From Kuschelorhynchus macadamiae (taxonomy: Eukaryota; Arthropoda; Insecta; Coleoptera; Curculionidae), in the NCBI GenBank assembly GCA_030620095.1, contig JAUTXW010001351.1:1240001-1304000 (forward strand): 64,000 nt of DNA, written 5' to 3'. Each line of letters starts with the position of its first letter. Positions within the stretch are counted from its first letter, which is position 1. The translations under genes were made by a program, and so were the position numbers. Positions 36,749 through 50,993 of the stretch are shown here, in pieces. Below the pieces are notes generated by a model that saw nothing but the letters and a program-made list of their open reading frames with translations, did not search any database and was not told the origin of the DNA.

Positions 36749-37195
36749 TTAAATTGTCAACGTCTTGTTTTTTGTTGACACTATTTGGGTGATTTTTTTT
36801 ATTTCTATCATTTCGTTCAGAATTCGTTTTTTGTAATTAGTTTGTTTTCCAATAATTTTTGTTTCATGAAAGTTAAAGGGGTGTCCTAAATTTTCAAAAT
36901 GTTCTGCTAGGGCAGTCTTGTTGTTTGTATTTATTAAGCTTACTGGTTTTACACTTCTTTTATGTTCGGAAATTCTTGTTTTGAGGTATATCCCTGTCTG
37001 TCCCACATAAACTTTATCACATTCAGAACATGGAATTCGATAAATCACATTACTTTCATAATCAAGCAGTGTTGTCGTTTTTAATTTTGAGTAGAATTTC
37101 TTTACTGTATTTTCATTTTTAAAGGCTACGTTAAAGTAATCGTTATTTAGTTCTCTAGATAGTTTTTCAGATAGGTCTTTGATATAGGGGAGTTT
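36749..37195 (-). pseudogene. Penelope GIY-YIG endonuclease domain (copy A)
   Basis: Minus strand. An upstream linker KLPYIKDLSEKLSRELNND leads in the same frame to IYRIPCSECDKVYVGQTG, the GIY-YIG start with the paired cysteines characteristic of Penelope elements. RISEHKRSV (the catalytic Arg region) and a Glu-containing ALAEHFENLGHPFNF follow, ending with a Lys-rich tail. The domain nicks target DNA for insertion. It is almost intact; the frameshift that separates it from the reverse transcriptase lies near 37197. Without that break it would be the C-terminal domain of one long polypeptide. Confidence 0.85.
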
Positions 37196-37198
37196 TAG

Positions 37199-37939
37199 TT
37201 AGGTTGTTTCTTTTTTGTTTTCAGTTTGGTTATTTGTTTGCGAAGATTTGTTTAGAATTTTAGTTATCAATTTATTTGGATAGTCATTTCTTTGTAGATA
37301 TGTTTTAATATTAGGGAGATTTTTGTTGTGGAAATCTGGATGTGATAATTTTAGTGCTCTGTCCTTCAAATTATGTATTATGTTAGTTTTTTGTTTAAAT
37401 GCATGTTGTGAGTTGAAGTTTAGAAATCTTTCCGAGAAGGTTGGTTTGTGAAACCAGTCATTCTTGATTGTATTATCATCCGTTCTTATTAGCATTAAGT
37501 CCAGGAAGGGTATTGCCCTATTGTTTTCTTTTTTAACAGTAAATTGAAGTCGTGGATGAAAGTTATTAAATATAGTAACCAACGTATCTATTTGGTCTAA
37601 CGGAACGCAGGTTATTATATCATCAACGTATCGTTTAAAAAATGGCAAGTTAAAAGGTAATTTTTTGATACAAGTTTTTTGTAGTTCCGACATGATGACA
37701 TCCGAGCAACTTGGTGGTAAGCAATTGCCCATGCCAAGACCATATATTTGTTTATAGAATTTATTCTCGAATGCAAAATAGCTGTTATCAAACGTAAATT
37801 TTAAAAGCTCTATAAATTCGATAAGTGACAAATTACTTAAATGATACCAAAACATAGCCATTTGGCATTTGAAAATTTTGCAACAATGACACAACTTCGA
37901 AAGAGTTTTTTGTACGATATTCATCTTTTTCAAAAGCAT
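37199..37939 (-). pseudogene. Penelope reverse transcriptase, core and thumb (copy A)
   Basis: Minus strand, 246 codons. It contains FYKQIYGLGMGNCLPPSCSD (motif B, with GLGMG where GxPMGS is usual), then LPFFKRYVDDI with the catalytic Asp pair (about 37645-37613). FTVKKENNRAIPFLDLMLIR follows (motifs D/E), then WFHKPTFSERFLNFNSQH. This family makes cDNA at a nicked target and is related to telomerase. A Met inside the frame begins the listed block. The upstream fingers (PLRPI/SPTYNPTKYLSKL-like text, 38010-37945) are in shifted frames, so the protein cannot be made whole. Confidence 0.9.
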
Positions 37940-38530
37940 AACTTATTAATTTTGAGAGATATTTTGTCGGATTGTAAGTTGGAGAATTAACAAAACTATT
38001 GGTCTAAGAGGAATATTTTTGGTTGAAAGTATATTTTAGGAAAAGTGCCGTGTTGCATTTTAATTTTTTTCCCTCATCTTTGGTAAGAGATGTTGATTTT
38101 ACCAGGTTATCTATTAATTTATTTTGGATTGTTGTTGTAGGGTCTTGTTGTATAAGTAAATAAGTATTTTGGTCTGATAATAATTGATAACTTTTTTCGA
38201 GATAATCTGTTTTTTTTCATTGCAACGGTAGTATTGCCTTTATCTGCTTTTAAAATTAGAATATCTGTATTTTGTTTTAAAAATATTTTTGTGTGATATT
38301 CGTCCTGCAAAATTATGCCATCCCTACGTTTATTGTCTTTTGCATGCATGTAATTGGTAATGATGTTAACAGCCTTGTTTCTTAGTTCAGTTCTTTTATT
38401 TTCTTCTTTGTTATGTTCTAATATGTATTCTATGTCAATAATAAGTGTTTCTATTGAAATATTTTTACAAGTATACGGCAAATTAAACTTTTCCCCTAAA
38501 GAAACCAATTCCAACCAACCCTCCTGTACA
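37940..38530 (-). pseudogene. Penelope N-terminal region (copy A)
   Basis: Minus strand. From 38530, QEGWLELVSLGEKFNLPYT opens the protein, followed by a Glu/Lys-rich helical segment. DILILKADKGNTTVAM (near 38265-38220) follows; this is the ADKG motif typical of Penelope proteins before the palm. After 38119 the frame shifts. DPTTTIQNKLIDNLVKS and TKDEGKKLKCNTA follow (38150-38045), and then a small deletion where the LPKIHKP motif should be. Confidence 0.75.
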
Positions 38531-38534
38531 AAAA

Positions 38535-41500
38535 AAAAACTATTTTTTTTATTGTAAACTTATACAGGGTGTTTCAAAAAATTGGGTCCTTGATTAATCA
38601 GGATTCAAACCGCTTGACGTAAAAAGCTGAATTTTGGCACTCAGGTTGATAGTAGCATGTAGAGGTTTGATAAGAAGGTATTTTTCGAAACTCAAATTAA
38701 ATATTACAATATTTCTTCTGTAAAAAACGTTAGTTTTTCAAAAAAAAACGCTTGAACAGGTATATTTTATTTTATTTTTTTTACATATCTTTTAACATTT
38801 TATATAGGGTGATACAAAAAATCAGAAACGATTTATTTTAAAAAATCTCCCTAGCCCTTGTTAACAAAAATTAAAAGAAAATGCAACAAAAATCGTGGAT
38901 AATAAAGAGCGATTTAAATAATGCTATTTAAGTACCTCTTTATATTCCTTTCGTTATCACCATATGCGAACGAAGTCGCGGGCAATCGAATATTATGCTC
39001 TTTTGAGCTTTGGTTGTAGTAAAAACCTCTACTCGATAATACGTATAAAATCTTGTGTTGCACTATTTTGATAAGGCATGATCGCGGTATCCAACTGATT
39101 TATTTCAATTGTATGTATTAATTGTATCGTATCATAATTAATTAACTTCTTTATATTAATTGTATTTTCTCAAAATCCAAAGTAGTTGCTTCATATTAAT
39201 CCATATCATACAAGTCAAAGCAGTAACATGATTTCCCAACGCAGCCAAGTGATAAGAGAGGCGAGAATGTACTCGTATGTATATGTATATAAATCTAAAA
39301 ACATGCGCAAACGAGATAATTGAATTCATGAGCTTCTGAACGCGGATAAAATTTATTTTTTTGTCTGTTCTTAATCTGTTCAATAGATTCAACGTCTTTA
39401 AATATTTTGCCATTTATCTTGACATCAGTCCGAATCTATGGGTTTCCAAAAGTTACTATACAACACTTTTTTCATTTAGGCATAATTTTGATTATGTGTA
39501 GAGAGATATTTGCTTAATATGAATATCTTAAGGCTAGAAACATATAATAAACGTATTACTTAAAGTTGTATTAGTAATCTAAGAAGAGTGTCACCTTAAA
39601 AACATGAATCAAATAATTCTGTTTGTTAATTTTTTGATTTCTCTATATAAACTAGTGCAACTCGTAACTTATTTTCACAGCAGGAGATTGAACTTTAATT
39701 TATTGCATAATATTTTTATGAAATTTAGCTATAAAATGCCCTAATTTATGTGTCAGTGTAAGGAAATCTATTCTCAATATACTTTTACCGGATAATGAAA
39801 GATTTGTATCTTTTTGTCAGAAAATAACTTAAACAACATAAACTATTAGAGCAGAGTGTCAAGAAACCTATGTAATTAAGTTACTTTTTAGAGACATTTT
39901 CTGGCTGTCGGTCCATATCTTGCATTTTTTCTCTATAGACTTAATTACCTTCCCACGGTTATAATAGAAAAAGCTACTAGCTCAAAAACTACTTATCCAG
40001 TTATTATTATACCTTGGGACACAAATCAAATATTATGCAAAGATGAACTGATTCGAGTTTTTAACTATTTAATCACAAAAATAAAATCATGTATTCGGTC
40101 AATGTCTAATACTACGCGTATAAGGTCGTACTGTCTTTATTAGTTTGGCGCCGACTTCACGAAGTAACATTTTCAAGGTGGAATAAAATATTACTTTTCA
40201 CTTTTTAATGCATTTTTTTTGAAGTCGGTTTAATTTTTGTATACAAATTTTTATTTCATCCATTTTAGTTTTATCTATACGAGTTTTATTGTAAAATCGA
40301 GACGCGAAAGTAAAATACTAAAAAACTTCTTGCAATAACCTTGGCGTTAAAAACAAAACGGCGCCATACCTCCATTTTTTTAATATTCTTGCTATGGGTC
40401 TACTCCTGCAAAACCCTGAATATCCCAGAAAATTTCATCTAAATCGATCAAACCAGCTCCGGTCATCGATGTACAAATAAAAAAGTACAACAAAATGGCC
40501 GCCATTCCGCCATCCGAATTACAAAAAAACGGGTAAACGGATTTAAAATCAAAATATATTCGACCATCAGAGAAACGTTCACTATAATTTAAGGTTAGAC
40601 TCATCAAAATCGGACAAGCCGTTTAGACAATATGCTCGTACAAACATAAAAAGATACATACCAGTCGAATTGAGAACCTTCTCCTTTCCTTGAGTCGGTT
40701 AAAAAGACTACTTCACCTGAAACTTTTATACATTACTATAATAAATCTAAAAATAAGTATTATAAAATCCAAGTTGTTGAATATATGTATAAAAGAGGAA
40801 ACTAAAATAAACGTTTTTGATTTAGAAATAGTGAGTTTGTTTTCGAGTAACAGGTCAAAGTTTTTATACCTTCTGGTATTATTTTTTAATGTCACTGATA
40901 TTTTTAAATTGAGGAAATATGAGTTTATGCTAAACATTTTTATAAATGTTTTACGTTAATTAAGTTCTATTTACGTACTAATTAGGGTTCAAGAATGGTT
41001 GTGGTACAAACACTAGAATTTTTAATTAAACCTTCTTTTCATAGACTTGGTGTATAGACAATGTTCGTAATTTCAGTTCTCTTCATTACTTTTATCTTTA
41101 CTCATTAGATGATATATGTTTAAAATAGTTTGCCCTAAAAATAGGATTGGGAAAAAAATTGACTACACTTGTTTTTTACTTTAGTTTGTTAGTTGTATCT
41201 GAAAATGAATATACACAATTATAGTTACAGGATGTGTTTCATCAATATTTCTGACATTAGGTTAAAATATAAATTTAAATATATTCTTGTATGCTTTCTT
41301 TCTCTTGAATATTTATTGAGATTTTTCATTAAAAATATATATTTTGTATAGAATAATAGGTACTGCCCACACAACTACTTTAACGGTTTCTAGAAGAAAA
41401 CTATCTAATCAAATAGTTTTGTGTATCATGTAATTAGCTCAGTGAAAACAAAGCCATTTTCTAGGCTGAACCTATGGAAGAAGGCTAATTTTTTTTAATT

Positions 41501-42195
41501 GTAGCCCTTTTAGAGCTCTTTTGAACGAATGAAATGTTCGTATAACTTGTATAATATCCAAACTCAATTTCACACAAGAGAGACAAATTAATCATCTTCT
41601 TTGCTACCTGCAAATAAATACAGCGAGTAACGAAACCCTTCAATTGTAAAGTTACGTATAAAAAAAGTGATTGAAAATTGGCCAATTTGATGAATCCGTT
41701 TAACAAAAACAGGAATCTAAATAGAAAAGAAACTTTAAACTTATCAGAAATTAATAACAAATGAATACTAATCTAGTTAGGTACCCCGTGTTAAAGTTAA
41801 AGCTAGTTGAAGGCACTGTTCCAAGCTAACATTGGTTAAAAGGGCCTGTTAAAAAGTAATGTATAAATATACTGGTAAAAAATTATTGAAAATTTGTATG
41901 TAACAAAGAAATAAGACGATTAGATGTCTTTTACGGTTTAAGCAGAAATAACAATATTGGTAGGAGGCTGGTTTAGAGCAAAATAAAAAATAAAGATCAT
42001 TAGATGGATAAAGAAAGTTGAGTATAATGAAACCCTACACATGGTAGCTTATAAACAATTGATGAGTAATGGCAAATGTGTTTTTACTATCCTTAATATA
42101 AATTTTAAAGTGAGTTGTAAACCAAATTAAAATTATGAGAAACCCAAACCTAGCCCGTGCGAGAAGGTAGAAAGAAGATGAAAGTGATCACAAGA
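38535..42195. other. Non-coding stretch with MITE ends and dispersed repeats
   Basis: TACAGGGTGTTTCAAAAA at 38563 and TATAGGGTGATACAAAAA at 38803 are mariner-MITE-like termini. 39900-40700 contains AAAACTACTTATCC, ATGGCCGCCATTCCGCC and an end reading GAGAACCTTCTCCTTT...GAGTCGGTTAAAA, text of a kind that recurs in many insect repeats. The listed frames here show no family features. Confidence 0.4.
41500..41665 (-). repeat. Penelope terminal-repeat-like fragment
   Basis: GAGTAACGAAACCCTT followed by AATTGTAAAG (41623-41650) matches GAGTAACGAAACCCTTT and AATTATAAAG around the hAT insertion (47129-47138, then 49787-49801). Both copies have, about 60-100 bp to the left, a hairpin (CGAAC / GTTCG here) followed on the minus strand by an A-rich run, where the second copy has a hammerhead-like motif. 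Confidence 0.4.
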
Positions 42196-44293
<2,098 letters not shown>

Positions 44294-44753
44294 GACTGCT
44301 CCAACTACAGCCGAAGACCTGAGACAAAGGATTAAGCGTGCAGTTCGTGAAATCACCCCAGATATGTTATTCAGAGTGCGGAATTCTTTTCAAAAGAGAG
44401 TTGATAAATGTGTAACATCTGATAAAAAAAGTCATGTACCTAATATAAGTTTTTTCTTCTGTTGATTTTCTTTTTAATTTTGTTGAATTTAGCGTACTGA
44501 CATTGACATTGACATTAAATTATTCATTGATTATAACGTAGTTTTTTTCTGGAGATTACGAATCTGGAAAAAACTGCACCTTTCCATTTAACATTTAAAA
44601 GTTACCCCCACCCCTAAACAGTGGAAAGGGTTAAAACATTACTTACTACGTCAAAAAATGTCCCCCAATGACCCATTGCATCGCTAGAAATTTGATTTAT
44701 TTTCAATCAGCCGTTTTCTCAATATCACTTTGTAACACTTTAAAAGGACCACC

Positions 44754-44756
<3 letters not shown>
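44294..44756 (+). mobile_element. Second, inverted partial copy of the same transposon
   Basis: The plus strand codes for the same transposase C-terminus (TAEDLRQRIKRAVREITPDM, then RVRNSFQKRVDKC; about 44294-44412). It then carries the 3' non-coding part and ends at ACCACCCTG (44748-44756) against TA repeats. It mirrors 42363-42870. Differences such as SAEDMRKRITRAVRKIT versus TAEDLRQRIKRAVREIT show these are diverged copies, not a recent duplication. Junction with the first copy at about 44293. Confidence 0.8.

Positions 44757-44801
<45 letters not shown>
44757..44801. repeat. (TA)n microsatellite
   Basis: The right-hand TA tract bordering the composite transposon. Confidence 0.97.
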
Positions 44802-44805
<4 letters not shown>

Positions 44806-45047
44806 TAAAAAATATTGCAATACTTTGAAAGAATGAACGGTAGTCAATTGTAACCAAAAAGGTCTGAAGATCAATGTAAAAATGCGCACTAATGAGTGAA
44901 ATTTACTGACTTTCCATACAAGAACAGCCTGGGGTCCACAATTATAATTAAACATAAGTGCTAGAAATATTTAACAGTAACAAAGGAGGGTTAAATACTC
45001 TTTATAAAGCCAGAGATATTAAGAAAATGTTTAAATGTAACATTAAA

Positions 45048-46900
45048 TTAAGGAATATATAAGAGAAAAAGTACTTTAATTAGCTGCAGAAACAGGGAAG
45101 ATGGGTGACAAATGTTGCTCGAGGTGTAACCAGATAAAAATTTAAGAATTTCAAGAGCAGTCGATTCTAAGTGGAGAAGAATCTCTGTGAATTGGTATGA
45201 AACTTCTATTGAAATTAACTTACGTATAGAGGCAATTTGGGTTTTGCTTAAGTTCATTGTTGATCTTAAGTTCTTCAAGAAAATCAAATCTCTTAAGGTT
45301 TTTTTAATCAACGTTAACTAAAACCTTAGAATTAGTATCTGTATCAAAATTATGTAGACTAGTCTGAATGTAACTACCGAATGGTGACTTATTCGGGTTA
45401 TTAACATATTTATTTATTAATGCGAACTGACAAAGATCTACAGGTTCTTGCTATATAAGTTACATCACAAAGAGAGCAGTTTTTTTGTGGTTATTTAAAA
45501 ACTTATTTCTATGAGAGTTTTTAATATTACTACAAAAATATTTTTGAAATGTGTTCAGATAAATTGTTATTTAGAAAAGGAATTGAGACAAATTTATCAA
45601 CGTCAAGTTCAGTTAATGGAAAAAGATTTTATCAAAAGCTTAGTTTTGACCTTACTGATTTTGGTATCTATTGATTTTGGTTCATACCCGTTGCTATGAG
45701 AAAAGCATTCAGTTTCCAAATGTTTATTTCTTCCCTATAGTCATCCCCTTGCATAGGGATGTTCTAAAGCAATAGTATAAATATTAAAAAGCAGCCATCT
45801 TGTGTTGATATGAATGGTTAGAAGTTTTATGAAGGACATGATCAGTTTGAACCGGTTTAGTGTGAATTGTAAGCTTTAGGTTAGAACCTGAACTATAAAT
45901 AGCGAGGTCTAAGAATTTAAAAGAGCTATTCTGTTCAATTTATAGGGTAAATTTGATGTTACTATGTATTTGATTAATTTTGTTTATTAAAAAACTAGCG
46001 GAGTCAGAACTGCCCTTTTTTAACGGAAAACAATTGTCAACGTATCTGTAGTAGCGTTTTATTTTTGTATTGTTAAGAAAATGAAGACTCTCAAATATCT
46101 GCATAAACAGAACTTGAGAAAGTGCACAATTCAAAAGCGTATGTATATCCGCCACCGTAGACTTTTTCACGTTGGTATATCTTAAAAAATTGTTATAAAT
46201 TAAGTTGTTAGATTTTAAATAAATTATCACAAATTTTAATATGTTTTCGTCTTTCTTAAAAATTCATTAAGGGGCTTGGATTCGGTAATAGTGAAATTAA
46301 TATTAAATAGAACTTTCAACTGTTCCTATGTAATCATTTTTGATTAAGGTCTGCCTTTGTCAGCTTCAGAAATTATTATTATATTTAATTTTAGTTTTAA
46401 TTTTTTGGTAGCAGAAGAAAATTTGTAATGTTGAGATAATATAAGAAAGTTTTTTTTATTTTATAAATTCAAACATAGTTGTTTAACTATTATATCCATT
46501 TTTATGGCAAAAATTTAAATCATTTTAGGAAGATTAATTGAAAATTTAAGTCCTATTCTCAAGAGACCTGGCTCTTGGTCTGTGAAAATGTTATTACAAA
46601 GATTTTCAAGACTAACGAAAAATTTAAAGTTTTAAAAAATGTTTTATTTTTCTCAATATTTCTTCTATCTTCTATTGTTAATGACTTTCTGAAACTTAAG
46701 CTGTCTCTCAACACCAATAAAGTGTTCAGTGTCTTTAAGAAAATCTGAAATTTATGAAAACTGTTAGAAAATTTTTCAAAAATAAGTTCTAAATTTATCT
46801 TATCGATTCATCTCTTCTTTAAGATCTAAAGAAACCTTACCAGGTGTTTTTTAACTTTGGCAAAAATTGGAGTGACGTTTTCATTTAAACACTGATTAAG
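45048..46900 (-). pseudogene. Penelope-like element, copy C
   Basis: Minus strand. Near 46390-46360 IIIISEADKGRP is the decayed ADKG motif, followed by a helical segment (FNINFTITESKPLNEFL). 46230-45940 holds the palm, with IKRYYRYVDNCFPLKK where the catalytic YVDD reads YVDN. The frame then shifts into SSFKFLDLAIYSSGSN (45930-45880) and HKMAAF-like thumb text. The GIY-YIG domain is ruined but readable at 45480-45330 (CNLYSKNL.., SVRIN-type text). Its SPFGSY end matches copy D closely, so C and D belong to one family. 45311-45048 is a C-terminal piece. Loss of one catalytic Asp plus many stops makes it dead. Confidence 0.75.
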
Positions 46901-46904
46901 AGAC

Positions 46905-47138
46905 AACACGTCAACTTAAGTGAGTGACCTACTCAAGGCAAATCTCCTGTATATATCACCGAAAACTACAATACTGTAGAATCCAATAGAAAACTTAAAG
47001 GGCTGAAGGATGAAATTAACAAACAGGGTTTGTTTATTTCAGGTGTATACTATCCAAATTATATATCATACTAGAGCGTTTTCGACTGATTAGTCATTCT
47101 GAACGCTACCTGCACACCAGTAAATCGAGTAACGAAAC
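46905..47138 (-). repeat. Penelope terminal repeat with hammerhead-like motif, split by the hAT element
   Basis: On the minus strand around 47098-47070 the sequence reads TTCAGAATGACTAATCAGTC and then GAAAACGCTC. A hairpin GACT/AGTC is flanked by boxes that are one or two changes away from CTGAAGA and GAAACG. 47120-47138 plus 49787-49830 form one sequence interrupted by the hAT insertion. A related fragment is at 41500-41665. Confidence 0.4.
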
Positions 47139-49778
47139 CAGGGGCGTGCGGTGAAATTTTAAGAAAGGGCAGCAATTTTTAGAAACTTACCTATTTATAA
47201 TGTAATTCGATTCTTCGATCATTTTTTGCAAATTCGTCAATGACGTCATCATAAAAACGTCGATGCTCCGATATATTTTGCAGAAGTTTATTTTCAATGG
47301 ATAACAGCGATATATGCGAAAGTCTCTCCTACCCCGTTGAATTTCTCACGAAATTTTTTATAGGTTTAAGTGTTGAAAAATTGGGTTCTACTGAAAAACT
47401 TGTGGCAGGTATTGTCAATACTAATTCACACAATTTCTACACTTCGGTGTAGGCTTCTTCCAGCTCCTTGTCTTTTAAAAATTGTATTAGTTCCTTAGCG
47501 TTATTTTTTGCGGTAATGTCATCAGTTTCGTAAATCACTTTTAGTTCAGATCGCAGTAACACTCGGTCGAAGAACTGGCTATAATGAAGAAGAAGAGATT
47601 TAAACGCATCTTCTGGAAAAGTTTTTCCTTTAAATGCATCAAAATTGCAGAGTTCGAGGAATTTAAAATTATTTAAACCATTAAATCTATAGTTTATTTG
47701 TTGCTGAATTTGATCGATTATTTCATAAAAGAGGCGTCGGTATGATATTCGAACATCTCCCACCTTGTCTGTTCGAAGAATCGTTTTCTCCCAAAATAGG
47801 TCAAAATCATCTCTTTTTTGGCTTAACATGGACTTAAAATCATCCACTTTTTAGGCAAAAAGCAATATCATTTGTTTTAGTTTGTAATATATTAAAAACA
47901 TTGTCTGAGAATAGAAATATTTCTAAAAATATGTTCAACAAATAATTAAAATTAAAATCTCGTTTCAAACAGTCCAAAAACCCCCTCGAACTATATATTG
48001 CTTCTGAGTCCCACGTTTCATTATTTTTTATTATATTCTCAAATAGTTCAATCTGTGATTCACGATTTTCAGATACTCTTAACACAAGTCTTCCATTATA
48101 GTTCCACCTAGTAGGAGCTACTTTGCGCAATCCTTTGTGGACAATGGAGTCCAAAGCTTGTGTACGTTTTGTTGACTTGGAAAAAAAAGCAGACATGCCA
48201 CTTAAAGTAACGAAAAATACTTTACACTCTTTATTGTGATTGATGGACTGGGATAAAACTAAATTTAATTTATGAGCAAAACAATGGACAAACACAGCAC
48301 TTGGGAAAGTTTCTCGAACTTTAGCTTGCAGACCCCCTAATTGTCCTGCTATCACTGCAGCTCCATCATAGCTTTGTGTAAGTAATTTTTTCTCTCCATT
48401 AATTTCTTTAGTAACGTTATAAACTACGGTATATAATACATCTGCTGTACGATTTTCGGGCACATTCTTAAAAACCTAAAAATCGCTCTTGAATACTTCC
48501 GTCTGTTTTAACGTAGCGTATTACCATAGATAATCGGCTAAAATTAGAGATATCAGTTGTTTCGTGCAGAACAATAGCAATGAACCGCGCTTCGCCAATC
48601 TCCTGCTTTATTCTTTTTAGAATAATGGTTGCAACAGCGGAAATTAAATCATTCTGGATTCGATTCGACGTTCAGCGAAAAACGCTAGACTGTTCTAAAT
48701 GATTTTTTAAGCAATCATCATATATAGCCATTAAACTAAGTAAATCTTGAAAATTTCCTCTATTTGAAGAAACCCTTGTTTCGTCATGACCTCTAAATCC
48801 CAATTCGTGCTGTCCGAGAAATCAAACAACATCGATAAGTTTTCTTAATATTTGCCCATTGTTATCGACTAGTTTATTGTGTTGGCGGTGACTAATTTCC
48901 AATTGTTTATTAAGGGCGTGTTCAGTTCTTGTTTTGCCGAAGACTTTTTCTTTTATAACGGCCTGCAAATGCGCTTTGGACATAATGTGTCTTTTTACAG
49001 CTTTATGGAAATTGTTTAAATCGGGAAAACCAGTTTTATTCCAGAGACCTTTTTCATTTTCAAAAAGTAAACATGGCCGAAAAAATAATTTACTTATATT
49101 TCCACACCCTGTTAGCCATTTAAATTGTTCGTATTGTTTTTCCGGATAAAAATGTCTAATACAGTTTTTCATTTTTGTATTTAAATTTTTCATAGGCGGT
49201 TTTGCCCTTCCTTTGGAAATTATTTGAAGCTTATCAGTGAAGTTTAATGTTAAAAATTCCTTTATTATTAAGACACACACCACACATTCAACACGCACTC
49301 TTCTTACTAAATTCTCCAACATTTTCAATTATTACCGATAGCCGAAGTTGACGATATTTGTATATCCACGTCCATATTATTGTCTTCCATATCGCACCAT
49401 GCACGACGCGACGTACTTATCACACAACACACGGATAGCCGCTCAAACAAAGAACCTACTCCAACGATAGCTTCCGCCCCCACTTAAAGCCCGCGACTGA
49501 AATGCAAAAATTGCAAACAGCCGGTGGAAAGTTCAATAACCTCTGGCTCGATTCACAGAAAATCAAGCATACAGGACTTGGCTGCAGAGAAGCTAGCGGC
49601 CCGCATAGGTTCTATTCGATATTCTATTGTGGCTGGGTCGGAGTCATAATATGTTAGCATTTTAAGTATAAACTAAATTATTGGTTTCCTATTTCAAAAA
49701 TTACATTTTAGAAGATGTTTTGTAATTTTTTTTTTGGGAAGCATTGTTTCCCTTGCTTCCATGAACTGCACGCCCCTG
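47139..49778 (-). mobile_element. hAT transposon, 2640 bp, with perfect 8-bp target duplication
   Basis: The left end CAGGGGCGTGCGGTGAA and the right end, reversed, CAGGGGCGTGCAGTTCA are the terminal inverted repeats. AACGAAAC stands on both sides (47131-47138 and 49779-49786) as an exact 8-bp duplication. The transposase is on the minus strand. This is the best-defined element in the window and the insertion is younger than the Penelope sequence that it splits. Confidence 0.95.
47437..49328 (-). pseudogene. hAT transposase (TTF zinc finger, DUF4371, dimerisation part)
   Basis: Minus strand. Frame 1 (49328-48822) contains a TTF-type zinc finger region (FKWLTGCGNISKLFFRPCLL, HIMSKAHLQAV) and a Lys-rich stretch. 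Then a stop-broken DUF4371 part follows (48820-48480) with CFLGQHELGFRGHDETRV-like text in another frame, and FIAIVLHETTDISNFSRLSM, where the catalytic Asp is expected in the ETTD motif. Frame 2 (48463-47840) has YDGAAVIAGQLGGLQAKV (the YDGA motif) and VHCFAHKLNLVLSQS (the C-x-x-H region), then a VAPTRWNYNGRLV motif (TRW). Frame 3 (47847-47437) is the helical insertion. The C-terminal hAT dimerisation motif is not visible, so the protein is shortened as well as frameshifted. Such ZMYM/TTF-type hAT proteins are common in insects. Confidence 0.9.
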
Positions 49779-50384
49779 AACGAAACCCTTTAATTATAAA
49801 GATGATGGGCACAGCTAAAAGTTTGATAAGAAAAATAAAAATGGTTAAATTAAATGATATACTTACCCCTCAGTAAAAAGGCAGAAAAACACAATATTCT
49901 CAAATCAATGTATTTTAAAATTCTACATATAGGGAAGACTAAACAAATGTTGACATAAAGTTATGTCATTAAAACTATAATTGCTTAAAAGAAGTTATCT
50001 TTTACTACAAGCGTAGTGAAAAGTGAAATGGATGAATATTTTTAAATAGATTATATGGTCTTCCTAAAATACATAAGAAAAACGTCCCAGTTAGAGATAA
50101 GTTAAGGTTAAAACAAAACTTTTGAAAAAAAAATCTCTTTCAACAAATTCCAAAAATTTTCCAATCTTTTTCTAATAATATTAAAATATTTCATAATTAA
50201 GAACAACCTTGAAAAGGCCTTAAATTACAATAAAGACAAAATAAATAAACTCAATAAAAGTGGAGTGTATAAAATTAACTCTAATTGTGACGTTACTTAC
50301 GTAGGAAAGACCCTTGGAATTTTGTCAGTTCGTATTAATGAACACGTTAATTATCCTAATGGGTCACCGTTTGGTAGTTACTAA
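49779..50384 (+). pseudogene. Penelope-like element, copy D, cut by the Gypsy element
   Basis: Plus strand. NRLYGLPKIHKKNVPVR (about 50045-50097) is the conserved LPKIHK motif that precedes the palm. Nearly all the palm is deleted, and at 50210 the linker NLEKALNYNKDKINKLNKSG leads to GVYKINSNCDVTYVGKT, the GIY-YIG core. SVRINEHVN and SPFGSY follow (to 50382). The frame ends where the Gypsy LTR starts. The same SPFGSY text in copy C continues differently, so the break is due to the insertion. Confidence 0.8.
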
Positions 50385-50989
50385 TTTTCTTGGGGAATGT
50401 ATGCATCTTACGCCGTTTTAAACCATATCTTTCTTATTAATCGTAGTAAAAATGCGTTTATTTCAGGAAAATACTCAGAAAAATACGCCCTTTATTTCTA
50501 AAATCAATATATAAACAATCAATATATCAAATCGTCAGGCAATAATCATGTCGCGTCGCGTCCGAATTAAGCAGCGCGACCACCATCTCTGACCGGTGCG
50601 AACGTAGAACAATCTTTCTCCCTCTAAAGCATACATTCCCTTTCGCTCTCACACTCATTAGGGTTTGCTATTTAGTTTATAAGGCTAAGGTTATGATATT
50701 GTATGATGGTTATGAACAGGCAATACATAGGATAATTTCTTTGTTTTCTATATTGGTGTTTTATTTCTCTTTCCATCTCATCTACCTTTAGTGATACTGT
50801 CTCTGTCTTGCGCATCTGACCTCTGGTTTACTTTCTCCACTGTCTAAAAGCTACCAGTGTGCGTTTGTGGGCCCTTTACCACAGAAATCCAAAGGGTGGC
50901 GCCCGAGATTTAGCCGAAGGATACTTAAAGTGTTAAAACCGACCGACCGATGTTCACCGAAGACCACCGAGGCACCGAAGAGCGTCGCA
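50376..50989 (+). repeat. 5' LTR of Ty3/Gypsy element (deleted form)
   Basis: 614 bp, matching the 3' LTR over its length apart from indels. It lacks the first eight bases TGTAACGA of the 3' LTR. It begins in AGTTAC, which is also present in the Penelope target (GGTAGTTAC), so the start was probably lost by recombination at this short shared word. About 930 bp found in the 3' LTR (57240-58165) are absent here. Conversely, it has a 36-bp insertion after TTCTATATTG and an 11-bp one near its end. It ends GTCGCA at 50989. Confidence 0.85.
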
Positions 50990-50993
50990 AAAA

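Larger units (their letters stand above)
36072..38533 (-). mobile_element. Penelope-like element, copy A, with terminal inverted repeat
   Basis: The coding pieces of a Penelope-like element run on the minus strand. The block is bracketed by a perfect 26-bp inverted repeat, 36072-36097 and 38508-38533 (core GTACAGGAGGGTTGG). On the right side this repeat lies inside coding sequence (QEGWLELVSLGEKFNLP), so on the left it is an inverted copy of the start of the coding region. Partial, inverted terminal repeats are known for Penelope elements. A degenerate hammerhead-like motif sits just inside the left end (36172-36141). 36180-36740 is the 3' untranslated part. Confidence 0.75.
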
